A stretch of 13,366 nucleotides of DNA from positions 1 to 13,366 of the forward strand of contig JADHLU010000010.1 of the NCBI GenBank assembly GCA_016780435.1. The letters run 5' to 3'. Origin of the DNA: Flavobacteriaceae bacterium. Lineage in GTDB: Bacteria; Bacteroidota; Bacteroidia; Flavobacteriales; Flavobacteriaceae. The first letter of the stretch is position 1. Every line of letters starts with the position of its first letter. The notes beneath the pieces are model-generated. The model saw nothing but the letters and a program-made list of their open reading frames with translations. It did not search any database and was not told the origin of the DNA. Shown here piece after piece: positions 1-8,240 of this stretch. The translations under genes and the position numbers were made by a program.

Positions 1-210
1 GGTCCGCTTCAACTCTATGTGGGCGGATCCGACCGCAATGTAGGCCTGAGCGTCACCTCACTGCAGGGAAGCACCGTTTACAGCACCGATTTAAGTGTAG
101 GGGCAAGCAGATTCAGTGCGATCGACCTTTCACATTTAAGCAGCGGAGTGTATATTGTATCTTTGAAATCAGCATCCATAAACACATCGCATAAGATCAT
201 TAAAGATTAA
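1..210 (+). CDS. 3' end of a T9SS-secreted protein (C-terminal sorting domain)
   Basis: The reading frame is open from the first base, so only the last 69 residues of a larger protein are in the window. It ends with TAA at 208-210. The tail has the pattern of a type A T9SS sorting domain: a strand beginning LQLYV, then a segment VTSLQGSTVY, then the typical IDLSHLSSGVYIVSL core, and a basic end at HKIIKD. In known T9SS cargo this beta-sandwich directs export across the outer membrane and is then cleaved, often with attachment to A-LPS on the surface. The catalytic or binding part lies upstream of the window, so the cargo's function cannot be given. The next gene begins 5 bases after the stop on the same strand, which suggests co-transcription. 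An internal ATG at 19 lies inside the domain and is not a credible start. Confidence 0.88.
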   Translation, partial: GPLQLYVGGSDRNVGLSVTSLQGSTVYSTDLSVGASRFSAIDLSHLSSGVYIVSLKSASINTSHKIIKD

Positions 211-215
211 CCTAT

Positions 216-1247
216 ATGAGCTTTAATTTCGACCTTAAAATCTTTAGTGCCCTGTTGATGATGGGCTTGGTAATGGCCTGTTCAACTGAAGACGCAGGGA
301 TCTTGCCAGAAGTAGAAGATCAAGAAACCCCTCCGCCCCCGCCTAGCGCATCGGCATTGAGCCTTCCGGCCAATAATGAAGCCTGCGAAGCAGGCCAAGG
401 AAGCAGCGCATCAACCGCTACAGTTAGCTTTGGCTGGTCGGCGGCAACCAATGCGACTACCTACGACCTCAGCGTGACCAACACTTCTACCAATGCGGTC
501 AGTACCAAAAATAACGTGACAGGCACCTCAACCACACTTGATCTAGAGCGCGGACAGACCTACAGCTGGAAAGTTACATCTAAAAATAAAAGTTCATCGA
601 CGGCTGATTCTCCAACTTGGAGCTTTTCTCTAGCCAGTATGCCGGGAGTGTCTACCCTTATCCTGCCCGAAAACGATAAGGACTGCGAGGATGGTGAAGT
701 CAATGGAAACCAAGCTTCGGTGAGCTTCAGCTGGGAAGCCGCTGAAAACACCGACTCATACGACATCGTTCTGACCAACCAAACCACCAACGAGAGCACC
801 ACATTCAGCGACATCGAGGCCACTGAGACGAGTCTCGAGCTCGAACGTGCCCACGCCTATACCTGGAAGGTGATTGCTAAAAACTGTGCCAATGCCAATG
901 AGTCTGGAGCCAGCCGGCAGTTTTATTTAGCTGGAGCGGCCGAGCAAAACTCGGCTCCATTTGCTGCGTCGGCGGTGAGTCCGACCCCAGGGTCAACGGC
1001 TAGCCCCACTGACGGCAAGGTGACTATCGAATGGGACGCATCAGACCCCGACGAAGACACGCTTACCTATACTCTTGAAGTCAGCACATCAGCGAATTTT
1101 GCAGCAGCTAGCACGACGAGTTTCGCTGATTTAACTGGAAAAACTCAAGCAGTCGATGTGACAGCGGGAGTCTACTACTGGCGAGTAACAGTAGCCGACG
1201 AGTCGATTTCGGTAACCTCAGACGTATTCAGTTTTAGAGTAGAATAG
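216..1247 (+). CDS. Lipoprotein with three fibronectin type III-like modules
   Basis: This is a 343-residue predicted lipoprotein. A hydrophobic segment at residues 8-21 ends in a lipobox (VMAC) with the lipidated cysteine at 22. A short acidic and proline-rich linker follows, with five prolines at 39-43. Three beta-rich modules come next, at about 47-141, 148-244 and 249-343. The first two are clearly related: each has a Cys-Glu-x-Gly motif (Cys57 and Cys157, exactly 100 residues apart), a central VSFxW strand and an ELERxxxYxWKV type strand. The third keeps the Trp strand and the YYWRV strand, has an acidic DPDEDTLTY loop, and lacks the cysteine. Such modules are known as binding or spacer units in surface proteins. 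No catalytic domain is visible. It starts 5 bases after the T9SS gene, so the pair probably forms an operon and may act together at the surface. The ligand is unknown. Confidence 0.85.
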   Translation: MSFNFDLKIFSALLMMGLVMACSTEDAGILPEVEDQETPPPPPSASALSLPANNEACEAGQGSSASTATVSFGWSAATNATTYDLSVTNTSTNAVSTKNNVTGTSTTLDLERGQTYSWKVTSKNKSSSTADSPTWSFSLASMPGVSTLILPENDKDCEDGEVNGNQASVSFSWEAAENTDSYDIVLTNQTTNESTTFSDIEATETSLELERAHAYTWKVIAKNCANANESGASRQFYLAGAAEQNSAPFAASAVSPTPGSTASPTDGKVTIEWDASDPDEDTLTYTLEVSTSANFAAASTTSFADLTGKTQAVDVTAGVYYWRVTVADESISVTSDVFSFRVE

Positions 1248-1307
1248 CACTCCAGGCCAATCGGGCAGCAGTTTTTAATATCTTTAAGAAACACCAATGC
1301 TAAAGAC

Positions 1308-2858
1308 ATGAAAAAACTACTTCTTCTAATCGCCATACTGCTTGCTTCTTGCGGGCCAAAAGCTCCCGAATCAACGCTGCCGCGCATTGCCATTGCGGGG
1401 CTTGGGATTGAATCGAGCACCTTTTCACCCGCCACAACCGACGAGGCCGCCTTTTACGCGAAGACCGGAGAAGAAATATTCGATCGCTATCCCTTTTTTG
1501 CAGCAGACTCTCTGAACAGAAAGCGCGCCGACTGGGTTCCGCTACTGATCGGAAAATCACTTCCGGGTGGAATCGTCACCCGTGAGGCCTATGAATCACT
1601 AGTCACCAAGACCCTTGACATGTTCCGTGAGAACGGACCCTACGATGGGCTGTTTTTCGACATACACGGGGCCATGAGTGTTCAGGGCATAGACGATGCT
1701 GAAGGAGACCTCATCAGCCGCATCAGAGAAGTCATTGGCACCGATGTGCTGGTCTCGACTTCAATGGACCTCCACGGAAATGTCTCAGAGACCCTAGCCA
1801 TGCATTCGGACCTAATCACCTGCTACCGAATGGCTCCGCACGAAGACGCCTTGGAATCCAAAAAACGGGCCGTCGACAACCTTTTAGAGCGCCTAGAAAC
1901 GGGCAAGGGCAAGCCTGCCTACAAGGCCTGGATACCAGTTCCCATTCTGCTTCCGGGTGAGAAGACAAGCACGCGCATAGAGCCCGGTAAGAGTCTCTAC
2001 GCTCAGGTGCCTGGAGTTGCCGATAGCCCCGGGGTAATCGACGCGGCCATCTGGATCGGATATGCCTGGGCCGACGAGCCCCGTAACCATGCAGTGGTTA
2101 TGGTTACCGGAGACGATCAAGAAGCCGTCACCAGCGGAGTCGAAAAACTCGCCCAGGCCTTCTGGAGTGTGCGCAACGAATTTGAGTTTGTGGCCCCAAC
2201 CACAACCCTAGATGACGCCTTAGCACAAGCGCTAAGCGCCAACAAAAAGCCATTTATGATCAGCGATATGGGCGATAATCCAACCGCTGGAGGTGCTGGA
2301 GACGTCACCCACACTCTAAACGAATTACTGCTCAGAACCGAGTTTAAATCGGCCGACGGGCCAGAGCTCATTTATGCCTCAATACCAGGCCCCGAGCTCA
2401 TCGAAAATGCACTTAAAGCAGGTATAGGCGCCACAGTTGAGGGGCACATTGGCGCACTAGTTGACGACCGATATGCCGGGCCCATTAAACTAAGCGGAAC
2501 AGTCACTGCCATTAAAGAGGGCGACCGCGATGCAGAAGTAGAAGTGGTGGTAAAAACCGGAAGCGTCAGTGTCATTGTGACCAAAAAGCGCAAGCCCTAC
2601 CACTACGAAAAAGACTTTACAGACCTCAACCTTGACCCCAGAAACGCCGACATCGTAGTGGTTAAAATCGGCTACCTGGTTCCAGAACTCTACGACATGC
2701 GCGGCGGATGGGTAATGGCCCTAACCCCAGGAGGCGTTGATCAAGATCTCGATCGATTAGGCTACAAGCGCATCAAGCGCCCCATGTTTCCGCTCGATAA
2801 AGACATGGCAGACCCCGATTTAAGCGCTCGACTGATTAAGGCCTCAGACGCGAACTAA
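1308..2858 (+). CDS. M81/MlrC-family metallohydrolase, lipoprotein-anchored
   Basis: This 516-residue protein belongs to the MlrC family (peptidase M81, DUF1485). The family is named for the enzyme that degrades linearised microcystin, but most members have unknown substrates. The N-terminal domain (about 26-300) has the expected landmarks: GIESSTFSP with Glu35, the DIHGAM motif at 118-123, MDLHGN with Asp154 and His156, and APHED with His178. Glu35, Asp154, His156 and His178 are the likely zinc ligands by analogy with MlrC. The C-terminal MlrC domain begins near 315 and carries the glycine-rich DMGDNPTAGGAGD motif at 320-332. The N-terminus is a lipoprotein signal, with lipobox LASC and Cys15, so the enzyme should be membrane-anchored outside the cytoplasm. 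The start is set by this signal peptide and a purine-rich stretch (AAAGAC) just before the ATG. It lies 60 bases after the preceding lipoprotein gene. Family assignment is firm; the substrate is unknown. Confidence 0.9.
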   Translation: MKKLLLLIAILLASCGPKAPESTLPRIAIAGLGIESSTFSPATTDEAAFYAKTGEEIFDRYPFFAADSLNRKRADWVPLLIGKSLPGGIVTREAYESLVTKTLDMFRENGPYDGLFFDIHGAMSVQGIDDAEGDLISRIREVIGTDVLVSTSMDLHGNVSETLAMHSDLITCYRMAPHEDALESKKRAVDNLLERLETGKGKPAYKAWIPVPILLPGEKTSTRIEPGKSLYAQVPGVADSPGVIDAAIWIGYAWADEPRNHAVVMVTGDDQEAVTSGVEKLAQAFWSVRNEFEFVAPTTTLDDALAQALSANKKPFMISDMGDNPTAGGAGDVTHTLNELLLRTEFKSADGPELIYASIPGPELIENALKAGIGATVEGHIGALVDDRYAGPIKLSGTVTAIKEGDRDAEVEVVVKTGSVSVIVTKKRKPYHYEKDFTDLNLDPRNADIVVVKIGYLVPELYDMRGGWVMALTPGGVDQDLDRLGYKRIKRPMFPLDKDMADPDLSARLIKASDAN

Positions 2859-3634
2859 AACAAACTGTTACGCACAGACGACGGCGCCACGAACTGGCGC
2901 AAGAACACCTTTTGTTCGAGGGCCTGTCGCTCTTTTTTCATCTGATCAACCACGTAGCTTGGGTACTGACTGGCGTGGCATCTAAGGCCCTCATAGGCCG
3001 TATCTAGGTGCCGCGGCTCAAAAGCCACCTGGGTGTTCAGCAGACTGCGATCGGTTCCTCTGAGCATGACAGCTTCCTCAGAAGGTAAAATGTCACTAGG
3101 TATTCCGAAAAAATAAAGCTGAACATCCTTGCCCCAGCTACGCGAGGTGAATACCTGAGTCACGGTAGCACCTATTAATCGGTGATCCATGTGGTTCGAG
3201 GCTCCGTCAGGCCCCCAAGTGACAATGGCGTCGGGTTGAACACGCGCCACGATCTCAGTGATGTCTTTGAGTAGGCTGCGCACGTGCGGAATATGCCCGT
3301 CGTATCCCTCGGCAGCCCTCAACTGATCGTGATAGTTTAAATGAATCAGCTCAACCCCAAGGGTCTCAGCAGCGCACCTCAGCTCTTCACGGCGTATGGC
3401 GGCGAGGCCATCTCCGGCCTCGTAATCGGTGTACTCGTTTACGCCCAGTCGCCCGTCTGTGGCGATAACTAGGGTGACCTCAACACCCTCTTCAACCGAC
3501 TTAACCAGCAGCGGAGCCACTGTCTGCTCATCATCAGGGTGGGCAAAAATCGCTAATAAGCGCTTATTCGATTGGGCCGAAACCGCTAAGACGGCGCCCA
3601 AAAACAGCAAAAAGGTAAATAGATGCGTTTTCAT
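2855..3634 (-). CDS. Exported PIG-L (LmbE-type) family deacetylase
   Basis: This 259-residue protein is a PIG-L/LmbE-type zinc deacetylase. The family removes N-acetyl groups from GlcNAc-containing or related small molecules (MshB, BshB, PIG-L itself). The family motif AHPDDE is at residues 31-36 and the second motif HMDH at 148-151. His32, Asp35 and His151 are the expected zinc ligands, and Asp34 the likely general base. Residues 1-20 form a signal peptide ending VSA before Gln21, so the protein is predicted to be periplasmic or secreted, unlike the cytosolic MshB and BshB enzymes. It is the last gene of the leftward block, 11 bases after the cytochrome stop. Its stop codon overlaps that of the convergent M81 gene. 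The position suggests that it acts on material taken up or processed by the SusCD system. The acetylated substrate is not known. Confidence 0.9.
   Translation of the reverse strand: MKTHLFTFLLFLGAVLAVSAQSNKRLLAIFAHPDDEQTVAPLLVKSVEEGVEVTLVIATDGRLGVNEYTDYEAGDGLAAIRREELRCAAETLGVELIHLNYHDQLRAAEGYDGHIPHVRSLLKDITEIVARVQPDAIVTWGPDGASNHMDHRLIGATVTQVFTSRSWGKDVQLYFFGIPSDILPSEEAVMLRGTDRSLLNTQVAFEPRHLDTAYEGLRCHASQYPSYVVDQMKKERQALEQKVFLRQFVAPSSVRNSLF
2884..2900 (+). terminator. Possible weak terminator hairpin for the plus-strand block
   Basis: A 6-base-pair perfect stem, GCGCCA at 2884-2889 and TGGCGC at 2895-2900 with a 5-base loop, lies 26 bases past the M81 stop. It sits inside the 3' coding end of the opposing deacetylase gene. 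No T run follows directly; the nearest is four Ts at 2910-2913. It is therefore a weak candidate and could be a coding coincidence, but no better terminator for the plus-strand genes is visible. Confidence 0.22.
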
Positions 3635-3645
3635 CGTTTCAAAAA

Positions 3646-4890
3646 TTAGTTAGTAGGTTCGTTTTTATAAATGGCAATCAAATGATTGCGAATGCGCACG
3701 GGAGTGAGTTCATTGACATCTAATTCAAGCTGCATGGCCTTGCTCTCGTTAAAGGGCATGTGGCAACTCGCGCAGTCTTCAAAGTTTGCGTCGGTGGCCG
3801 TCAAGGTAGCTTCAGAATGTTTCGGGCTGCTGTGACAGCTAATGCACTTGGCACTAAACTTTCTATAGTTGGCGCGCTCGAAGCTATGCGGATCGTGACA
3901 TGTCGCACAATCCATACCCTCAGACTGCTGAAAGCACTTTGAACTCATCAGTAAATTAACCTGGTTGGCATGAATGTCGGCCACGGCCCCTTGGCGCGCC
4001 TCGAGCTTGTCAGGCTCTAAAAAGGCATCCAGATCGTCACCCACCTGGTAGCTAAAACTAGGAACAAAAATGCGCTTCTCGGTATCCCACTTGTTGGGCC
4101 TAGAGCCCGAGTGGCAAAGCGCGCAGGCATCTATGCGCTGCTTCTGACTGAGATCGCTGTACTTCAAGATATACTTTGGGGCAAGCTCTTGCGGATTTTC
4201 CCGATGGAAACTCACATGCTCTGCCGCCTCACCGTGACACACCTGGCATTGCATGCCAAAAAGTATGTCTCGAGACAGGTAGCGATTAGAAGGTCTTGAA
4301 GAAACAAGAGAGACCTGCTCTGCATAAGTCGCATGACATTCTAAGCATCGGGGCATGATGGGCCTGTGAGGCTCAATGCGAGAAGGGTAGCCCGGGCTAT
4401 TAATCCACTGATCGCCGTCTCCCGAAACCGATCCTTGGTGTTGGTATAGCGCATCTCCCTTCCAAAACAAAAACGACTGCCCGCGATGGCCCGACCCAAT
4501 AGTAATCTGCATCGAATCTTTCGTAAGCGCATTCACTCCGCCCCTCTCATACCACAACTGATAGGCCTGATCGCCTTCTAACACAAACTCGGCCTTAGAC
4601 TGATCGGCCAGCAGCAGTTCATTAGCTCCGGGCTCAAACAACTGCAATTGATTTGAAAAATCAGATATACTCGAGGTTCTAAAGTGGGCCGTCTGCATGT
4701 GGCTCTCTACAATCTCCGCATGACAAGAGGCGCATTCTGACATGGCCACATACTGCATGCCGTTAAAATGCTGTACAACCGGTTCAATCTCGGTATAAGA
4801 AGAAGAAACGCGATTGCAGCTCGACTGAGGCGCAACAAATAAGAGCGCCAAAAGACCAAGTGCTGCAAGAAGTTCTTTAAGGCGTCTCAT
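3646..4890 (-). CDS. Seven-haem c-type cytochrome, exported
   Basis: This 414-residue protein has seven CxxCH haem-attachment motifs, at residues 53-57, 182-186, 215-219, 256-260, 328-332, 349-353 and 373-377. The segment between the first and second haem (about 125-181) contains SGHRGQSFLF and WINSPGYP, a pattern I associate with the cytochrome c554-like multihaem proteins of Bacteroidota and Planctomycetes. Spare histidines near the motifs (for example 64, 69, 225, 335 and 358) could be distal ligands. The N-terminus is a signal peptide; Cys25 in PQSSC could be lipidated, but the position -3 residue is Gln, so this is uncertain. Haem would be attached in the periplasm. It starts 4 bases after the FG-GAP/UnbV gene and ends 11 bases before the deacetylase gene. 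It could be an electron carrier or a redox enzyme; no quinol oxidase or other electron partner is encoded in the window. Confidence 0.9.
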   Translation of the reverse strand: MRRLKELLAALGLLALLFVAPQSSCNRVSSSYTEIEPVVQHFNGMQYVAMSECASCHAEIVESHMQTAHFRTSSISDFSNQLQLFEPGANELLLADQSKAEFVLEGDQAYQLWYERGGVNALTKDSMQITIGSGHRGQSFLFWKGDALYQHQGSVSGDGDQWINSPGYPSRIEPHRPIMPRCLECHATYAEQVSLVSSRPSNRYLSRDILFGMQCQVCHGEAAEHVSFHRENPQELAPKYILKYSDLSQKQRIDACALCHSGSRPNKWDTEKRIFVPSFSYQVGDDLDAFLEPDKLEARQGAVADIHANQVNLLMSSKCFQQSEGMDCATCHDPHSFERANYRKFSAKCISCHSSPKHSEATLTATDANFEDCASCHMPFNESKAMQLELDVNELTPVRIRNHLIAIYKNEPTN

Positions 4891-4894
4891 CTGA

Positions 4895-7800
4895 TTAATT
4901 TTTTCTAAAAACTCGAAGGCGGTCCCTATTTTGAGTGCCTAAATAAAGGAGTGATCCGTCTGCCGTTTTTACCGTTTCGAGGTGTTTTGCATCGTACTCA
5001 ACCAAAAATCCGCTTTTAGCTGTAGGCAACACGTTGAACTGCCCGGATCCGTCTCCGAGCAATACCAATCCATTAAGGGCGTCTAAATGCCCAATAAACA
5101 CCTCGTTTCCGTAGTTATTGCCGATCACCAAGGCATCGAGATTTCCGTCGTTGTTAAGGTCTTCAATTAGGATATCGTTAATCGGAGCAAATTGGGCCTC
5201 AATGGGCAGCTCTTTGGCTACAAAATTAATGTCTCCGGTATTGAGAAAGAGTACAGATCGGTCATAGTTCATGGTGTATTGCAGTGCGCCCGCTCTCTCC
5301 TCATCGGTGAACAGGGACTGGGCGTCGGCCTGACCGTATTCGGCATAGAAATTAAACTTGCCTCTAAACAGTGGGCTTTGCTTATTGACATCGCCCCAAA
5401 AGGCCACAGGGTACTGCGCATATTGACCCTCCTTGCCTTTAAAATAGGCGAATAAGACTGGATCAATAGATCCGTTCTCGTCAAAATCTTTGGCCAAAAG
5501 ACTCAAAGGCCTTTCAGCGGAGGCCTGGTAGAAATTGTTTCGGCCTAAGTTTCCGGCCAGAATATCGGGTCTTCCATCGTTATTAAAGTCGCCCACCTTA
5601 ATGGTATTGAACCAGCCTAATTTCTCGTCCATAGACGTTTTATGCCTCACGTATCCGTCGGCTGTATGCAGAAAAATTTCAATAGGTTTATAGTGTCCGG
5701 CGACAATGAGGTCAAGGTAGCCATCATTATTGAGATCGAACCACATCGCATCATTCACAGAACCCAGCTCTTTTAGGGCCGGAAAAATACTGTCGGTAAC
5801 ATCTACCAGTCTGCCATTTCTGTTTTCAAGCAACACACTTTCGTAATGGCGCGGATACTGCCCAGGAATGACGCCTCCGCCAATGAAAATATCGGTAAAT
5901 CCATCAGTATTAAAGTCGACTGCTTTAGCCGTGCTCGCGTTCAGGGTGAGCAAGGGAAGTTTGTCAGTAGATCGGGTAAGGTTTCCGGCACCATCGTTGA
6001 TTAAAAGCACCTGATCAAACACTGCTTTGGGGGCCTTGTAGTCGCCTCCTCCAGAAGCCATAAAAAGATCCAGATCTCCATCATTCTCCAAATCAAAAGC
6101 AATCACACTGGCCTCTTCAAAGGGCAATAAGCGTTCATCGGCATAAAGCGGTGTGGGCTCGAATTGGCCATCAGCGTTTTGAATAAACAACACAGGGCTA
6201 TACCCCGCAGAACTTCCAACAAGTACATCTTCTAGACCGTCACCGTTAAAATCGGCCGTGCTGAGTACGGGGCCATTTTGGGAAAGCTTATAGGGCAGCA
6301 AGTGCTGCGCGCTAAAATCAATAATGTCGGCCTCTTCGTGGGTGTATATCAGTCCGGTTTGCTCAGACACTTCTTCGAAGAGGGTACGCTCTACTTTGTG
6401 CCTAGACCGCATTTGATCCACCAAAGAAGGGTCGTTTGTGGCTGAATCGTAATCTAGTTGCATGCGCGTACCTGGCTGCACATTCTGAAGGCGCTCTGAT
6501 TTGCCGTCTGGCCATATCACAACTACCTCTAATACCTCATCGAGGCCTCCCAGACCAAAGTGTAAAACGGGGTCAACCGAAGACATGTATCCTCTGCCCA
6601 GGCGCTGTTCGGAATAGAGTTCTGATTGCTGCGTTTTCACCCACACCTTGGCGCCAATTCCGAAATGATTCTCTTTTGGGCCCTTCAACTCTATTTGTAG
6701 ATAGTTATGCTCAGGCCGCATCTCGTTTGTTTTATTCTCAAAGAGAAAGGCGCGATCGTTAATGTTATTAACTATGTAGTCTAGGTCTCCGTCTAGATCT
6801 AGGTCGCTGTAAACCGCTCCGTTAGAAAAAGAAGCGATATTGAGCCCCCACGATTCTCCCACATCTTCAAATTGAAGATTGCCCAAGTTGCGATAGGCGT
6901 AGTTCGGAATTTTCACAACCGGAACACTATCCAGAATCATATCTACCCTAGCGTATTGACCGTTCTGCAAACGATAGTTACTAAAATCCATATCAGTAAC
7001 ATCGCGCGGAAAGCCATTAGTAATGAGCAGGTCGCGCATTCCATCGTTATCGATGTCTGCCATTAAAGGCGACCAGCTCCAATCTGTTCGAGCAATGCCC
7101 GATAGTAATCCTACTTCGCTAAAGGGTAAATTTGCACCATTTGAGATATGCAACATGTTGCGCATGTACTGGGGCTCGTACCCCCAGCGTTTATTATATA
7201 CCTCCGAGATATAGTTAACCCCCATAACGGTGGTCTTCATACGCTGATTAGATTCGGCCAGCATATCTACTGTTAAAATGTCTAAAAGGCCGTCATTATT
7301 GAGATCATTTACATCGCCCCCCATCGAAAATTTACTCTGATGCTTTAGTCTGTGGCCTATTTCATTGGTAAAACCACCCTTTGTATCATTGATATAAAGC
7401 AGATCATTAGACAAATAGTCATTGGTGACATAGATATCATCGTATCCGTCGTAATTGATATCAGAAACCACTACACCCAGCCCGAAGCCTTCATACCGAA
7501 TTCCTGCCTCGAGGGTCACGTCGGTGAAGCTGCCGTCTCCGTTGTTTCGGTAAAGCCGATCGTTGCTTTGGGCGGATCCGTCTAATACCTTTTCTCGGTA
7601 GTTAGTGGGCAGTATGCCCGTTTGCTCATTATTGATCACATAGAGGTCTAAAAGCCCATCTGCATTGTAGTCTAGACTAGCCGCCCACATACTGCTATGA
7701 CCGTCAGCAATGCCATAGGCCTCGGCCTGCTCTTCAAAAACAGGAACACCCTGATCGTTAAGCCCCTTGTGCACAAAGAGTGCATTCTGACGCTTAACGG

Positions 7801-8218
7801 GGTCGTCATCGATACCTGCAGCAACATAAAGATCTGGCCAAGTATCGTTATTAATATCCAATACAATAACGCCTGTGAACCATCGGTCTACAGAAGTTAC
7901 ACCTGAGACCTGACTTACATCAATAAAATTTAGCCCCCCCTCGTTGAGGTAAAGCGCATTATTCACTTGATTGCCGCTAAAGAATAAATCAGGCAGGCCG
8001 TCTTTGTTGAAATCGGCTACAGCCACTCCGCCCCCATTAAAGATGTACTCTTCAGTGAGAATATTAAAGGTGTCGGTTTCGGTAATGGTGTTTTCAAACG
8101 CGACACCCGTCTGTTCAGATGAAAGTGCCTTAAACAAGGTCGGATCTTCAGAACAAGATGTTATGAGCGCGAGGCCCGATATAAACGGAAAAAACCAGGC
8201 AAACTTAAATCGCAGCAT
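4895..8218 (-). CDS. FG-GAP/VCBS repeat lipoprotein with ASPIC/UnbV domain (CRTAC1-like)
   Basis: This is a 1107-residue surface-type lipoprotein. I set the start at 8218 because translation from there gives a proper signal with lipobox ITSC and Cys22. The longer frame to 8260 adds 14 residues and would begin inside the terminator hairpin. The protein holds 14 FG-GAP-type calcium-loop repeats of the form DxNxDGxxD. Seven precede a central ASPIC/UnbV domain (about 506-587, with GIGAKV, HFGLGG and VVVIWPDGK landmarks). Seven follow it, from Asp656 to about Asp1020. The thirteenth, DFDENGSID, is degenerate. Such repeats form the blades of integrin-like propellers and bind calcium; an enzymatic role has not been established for the family. 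CRTAC1-like proteins often sit beside SusCD pairs in Bacteroidota. It is separated from susD by 81 bases with a terminator, and from the cytochrome start by 4 bases. Its ligand is unknown. Confidence 0.9.
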   Translation of the reverse strand: MLRFKFAWFFPFISGLALITSCSEDPTLFKALSSEQTGVAFENTITETDTFNILTEEYIFNGGGVAVADFNKDGLPDLFFSGNQVNNALYLNEGGLNFIDVSQVSGVTSVDRWFTGVIVLDINNDTWPDLYVAAGIDDDPVKRQNALFVHKGLNDQGVPVFEEQAEAYGIADGHSSMWAASLDYNADGLLDLYVINNEQTGILPTNYREKVLDGSAQSNDRLYRNNGDGSFTDVTLEAGIRYEGFGLGVVVSDINYDGYDDIYVTNDYLSNDLLYINDTKGGFTNEIGHRLKHQSKFSMGGDVNDLNNDGLLDILTVDMLAESNQRMKTTVMGVNYISEVYNKRWGYEPQYMRNMLHISNGANLPFSEVGLLSGIARTDWSWSPLMADIDNDGMRDLLITNGFPRDVTDMDFSNYRLQNGQYARVDMILDSVPVVKIPNYAYRNLGNLQFEDVGESWGLNIASFSNGAVYSDLDLDGDLDYIVNNINDRAFLFENKTNEMRPEHNYLQIELKGPKENHFGIGAKVWVKTQQSELYSEQRLGRGYMSSVDPVLHFGLGGLDEVLEVVVIWPDGKSERLQNVQPGTRMQLDYDSATNDPSLVDQMRSRHKVERTLFEEVSEQTGLIYTHEEADIIDFSAQHLLPYKLSQNGPVLSTADFNGDGLEDVLVGSSAGYSPVLFIQNADGQFEPTPLYADERLLPFEEASVIAFDLENDGDLDLFMASGGGDYKAPKAVFDQVLLINDGAGNLTRSTDKLPLLTLNASTAKAVDFNTDGFTDIFIGGGVIPGQYPRHYESVLLENRNGRLVDVTDSIFPALKELGSVNDAMWFDLNNDGYLDLIVAGHYKPIEIFLHTADGYVRHKTSMDEKLGWFNTIKVGDFNNDGRPDILAGNLGRNNFYQASAERPLSLLAKDFDENGSIDPVLFAYFKGKEGQYAQYPVAFWGDVNKQSPLFRGKFNFYAEYGQADAQSLFTDEERAGALQYTMNYDRSVLFLNTGDINFVAKELPIEAQFAPINDILIEDLNNDGNLDALVIGNNYGNEVFIGHLDALNGLVLLGDGSGQFNVLPTAKSGFLVEYDAKHLETVKTADGSLLYLGTQNRDRLRVFRKN

Positions 8219-8240
8219 ATAGAAACAAGGATAGGTGGTA

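Noticed and set aside
1248..1307. Promoter before the M81 gene: TATCTTTA at 1279-1286 resembles the Bacteroidota -7 element
   Set aside because: No TTTG-like -33 element lies at the expected distance upstream, and A/T-rich spacers give such matches by chance. Read-through from the lipoprotein gene is equally likely.
4895..8218. Repeated GATxTxxAxxAxGA-like DNA patterns across the UnbV gene that could look like a DNA repeat array
   Set aside because: They are the codons of the DxNxDGxxD calcium loops. Spacing and sequence vary, so they are protein repeats and not a CRISPR or tandem DNA repeat.
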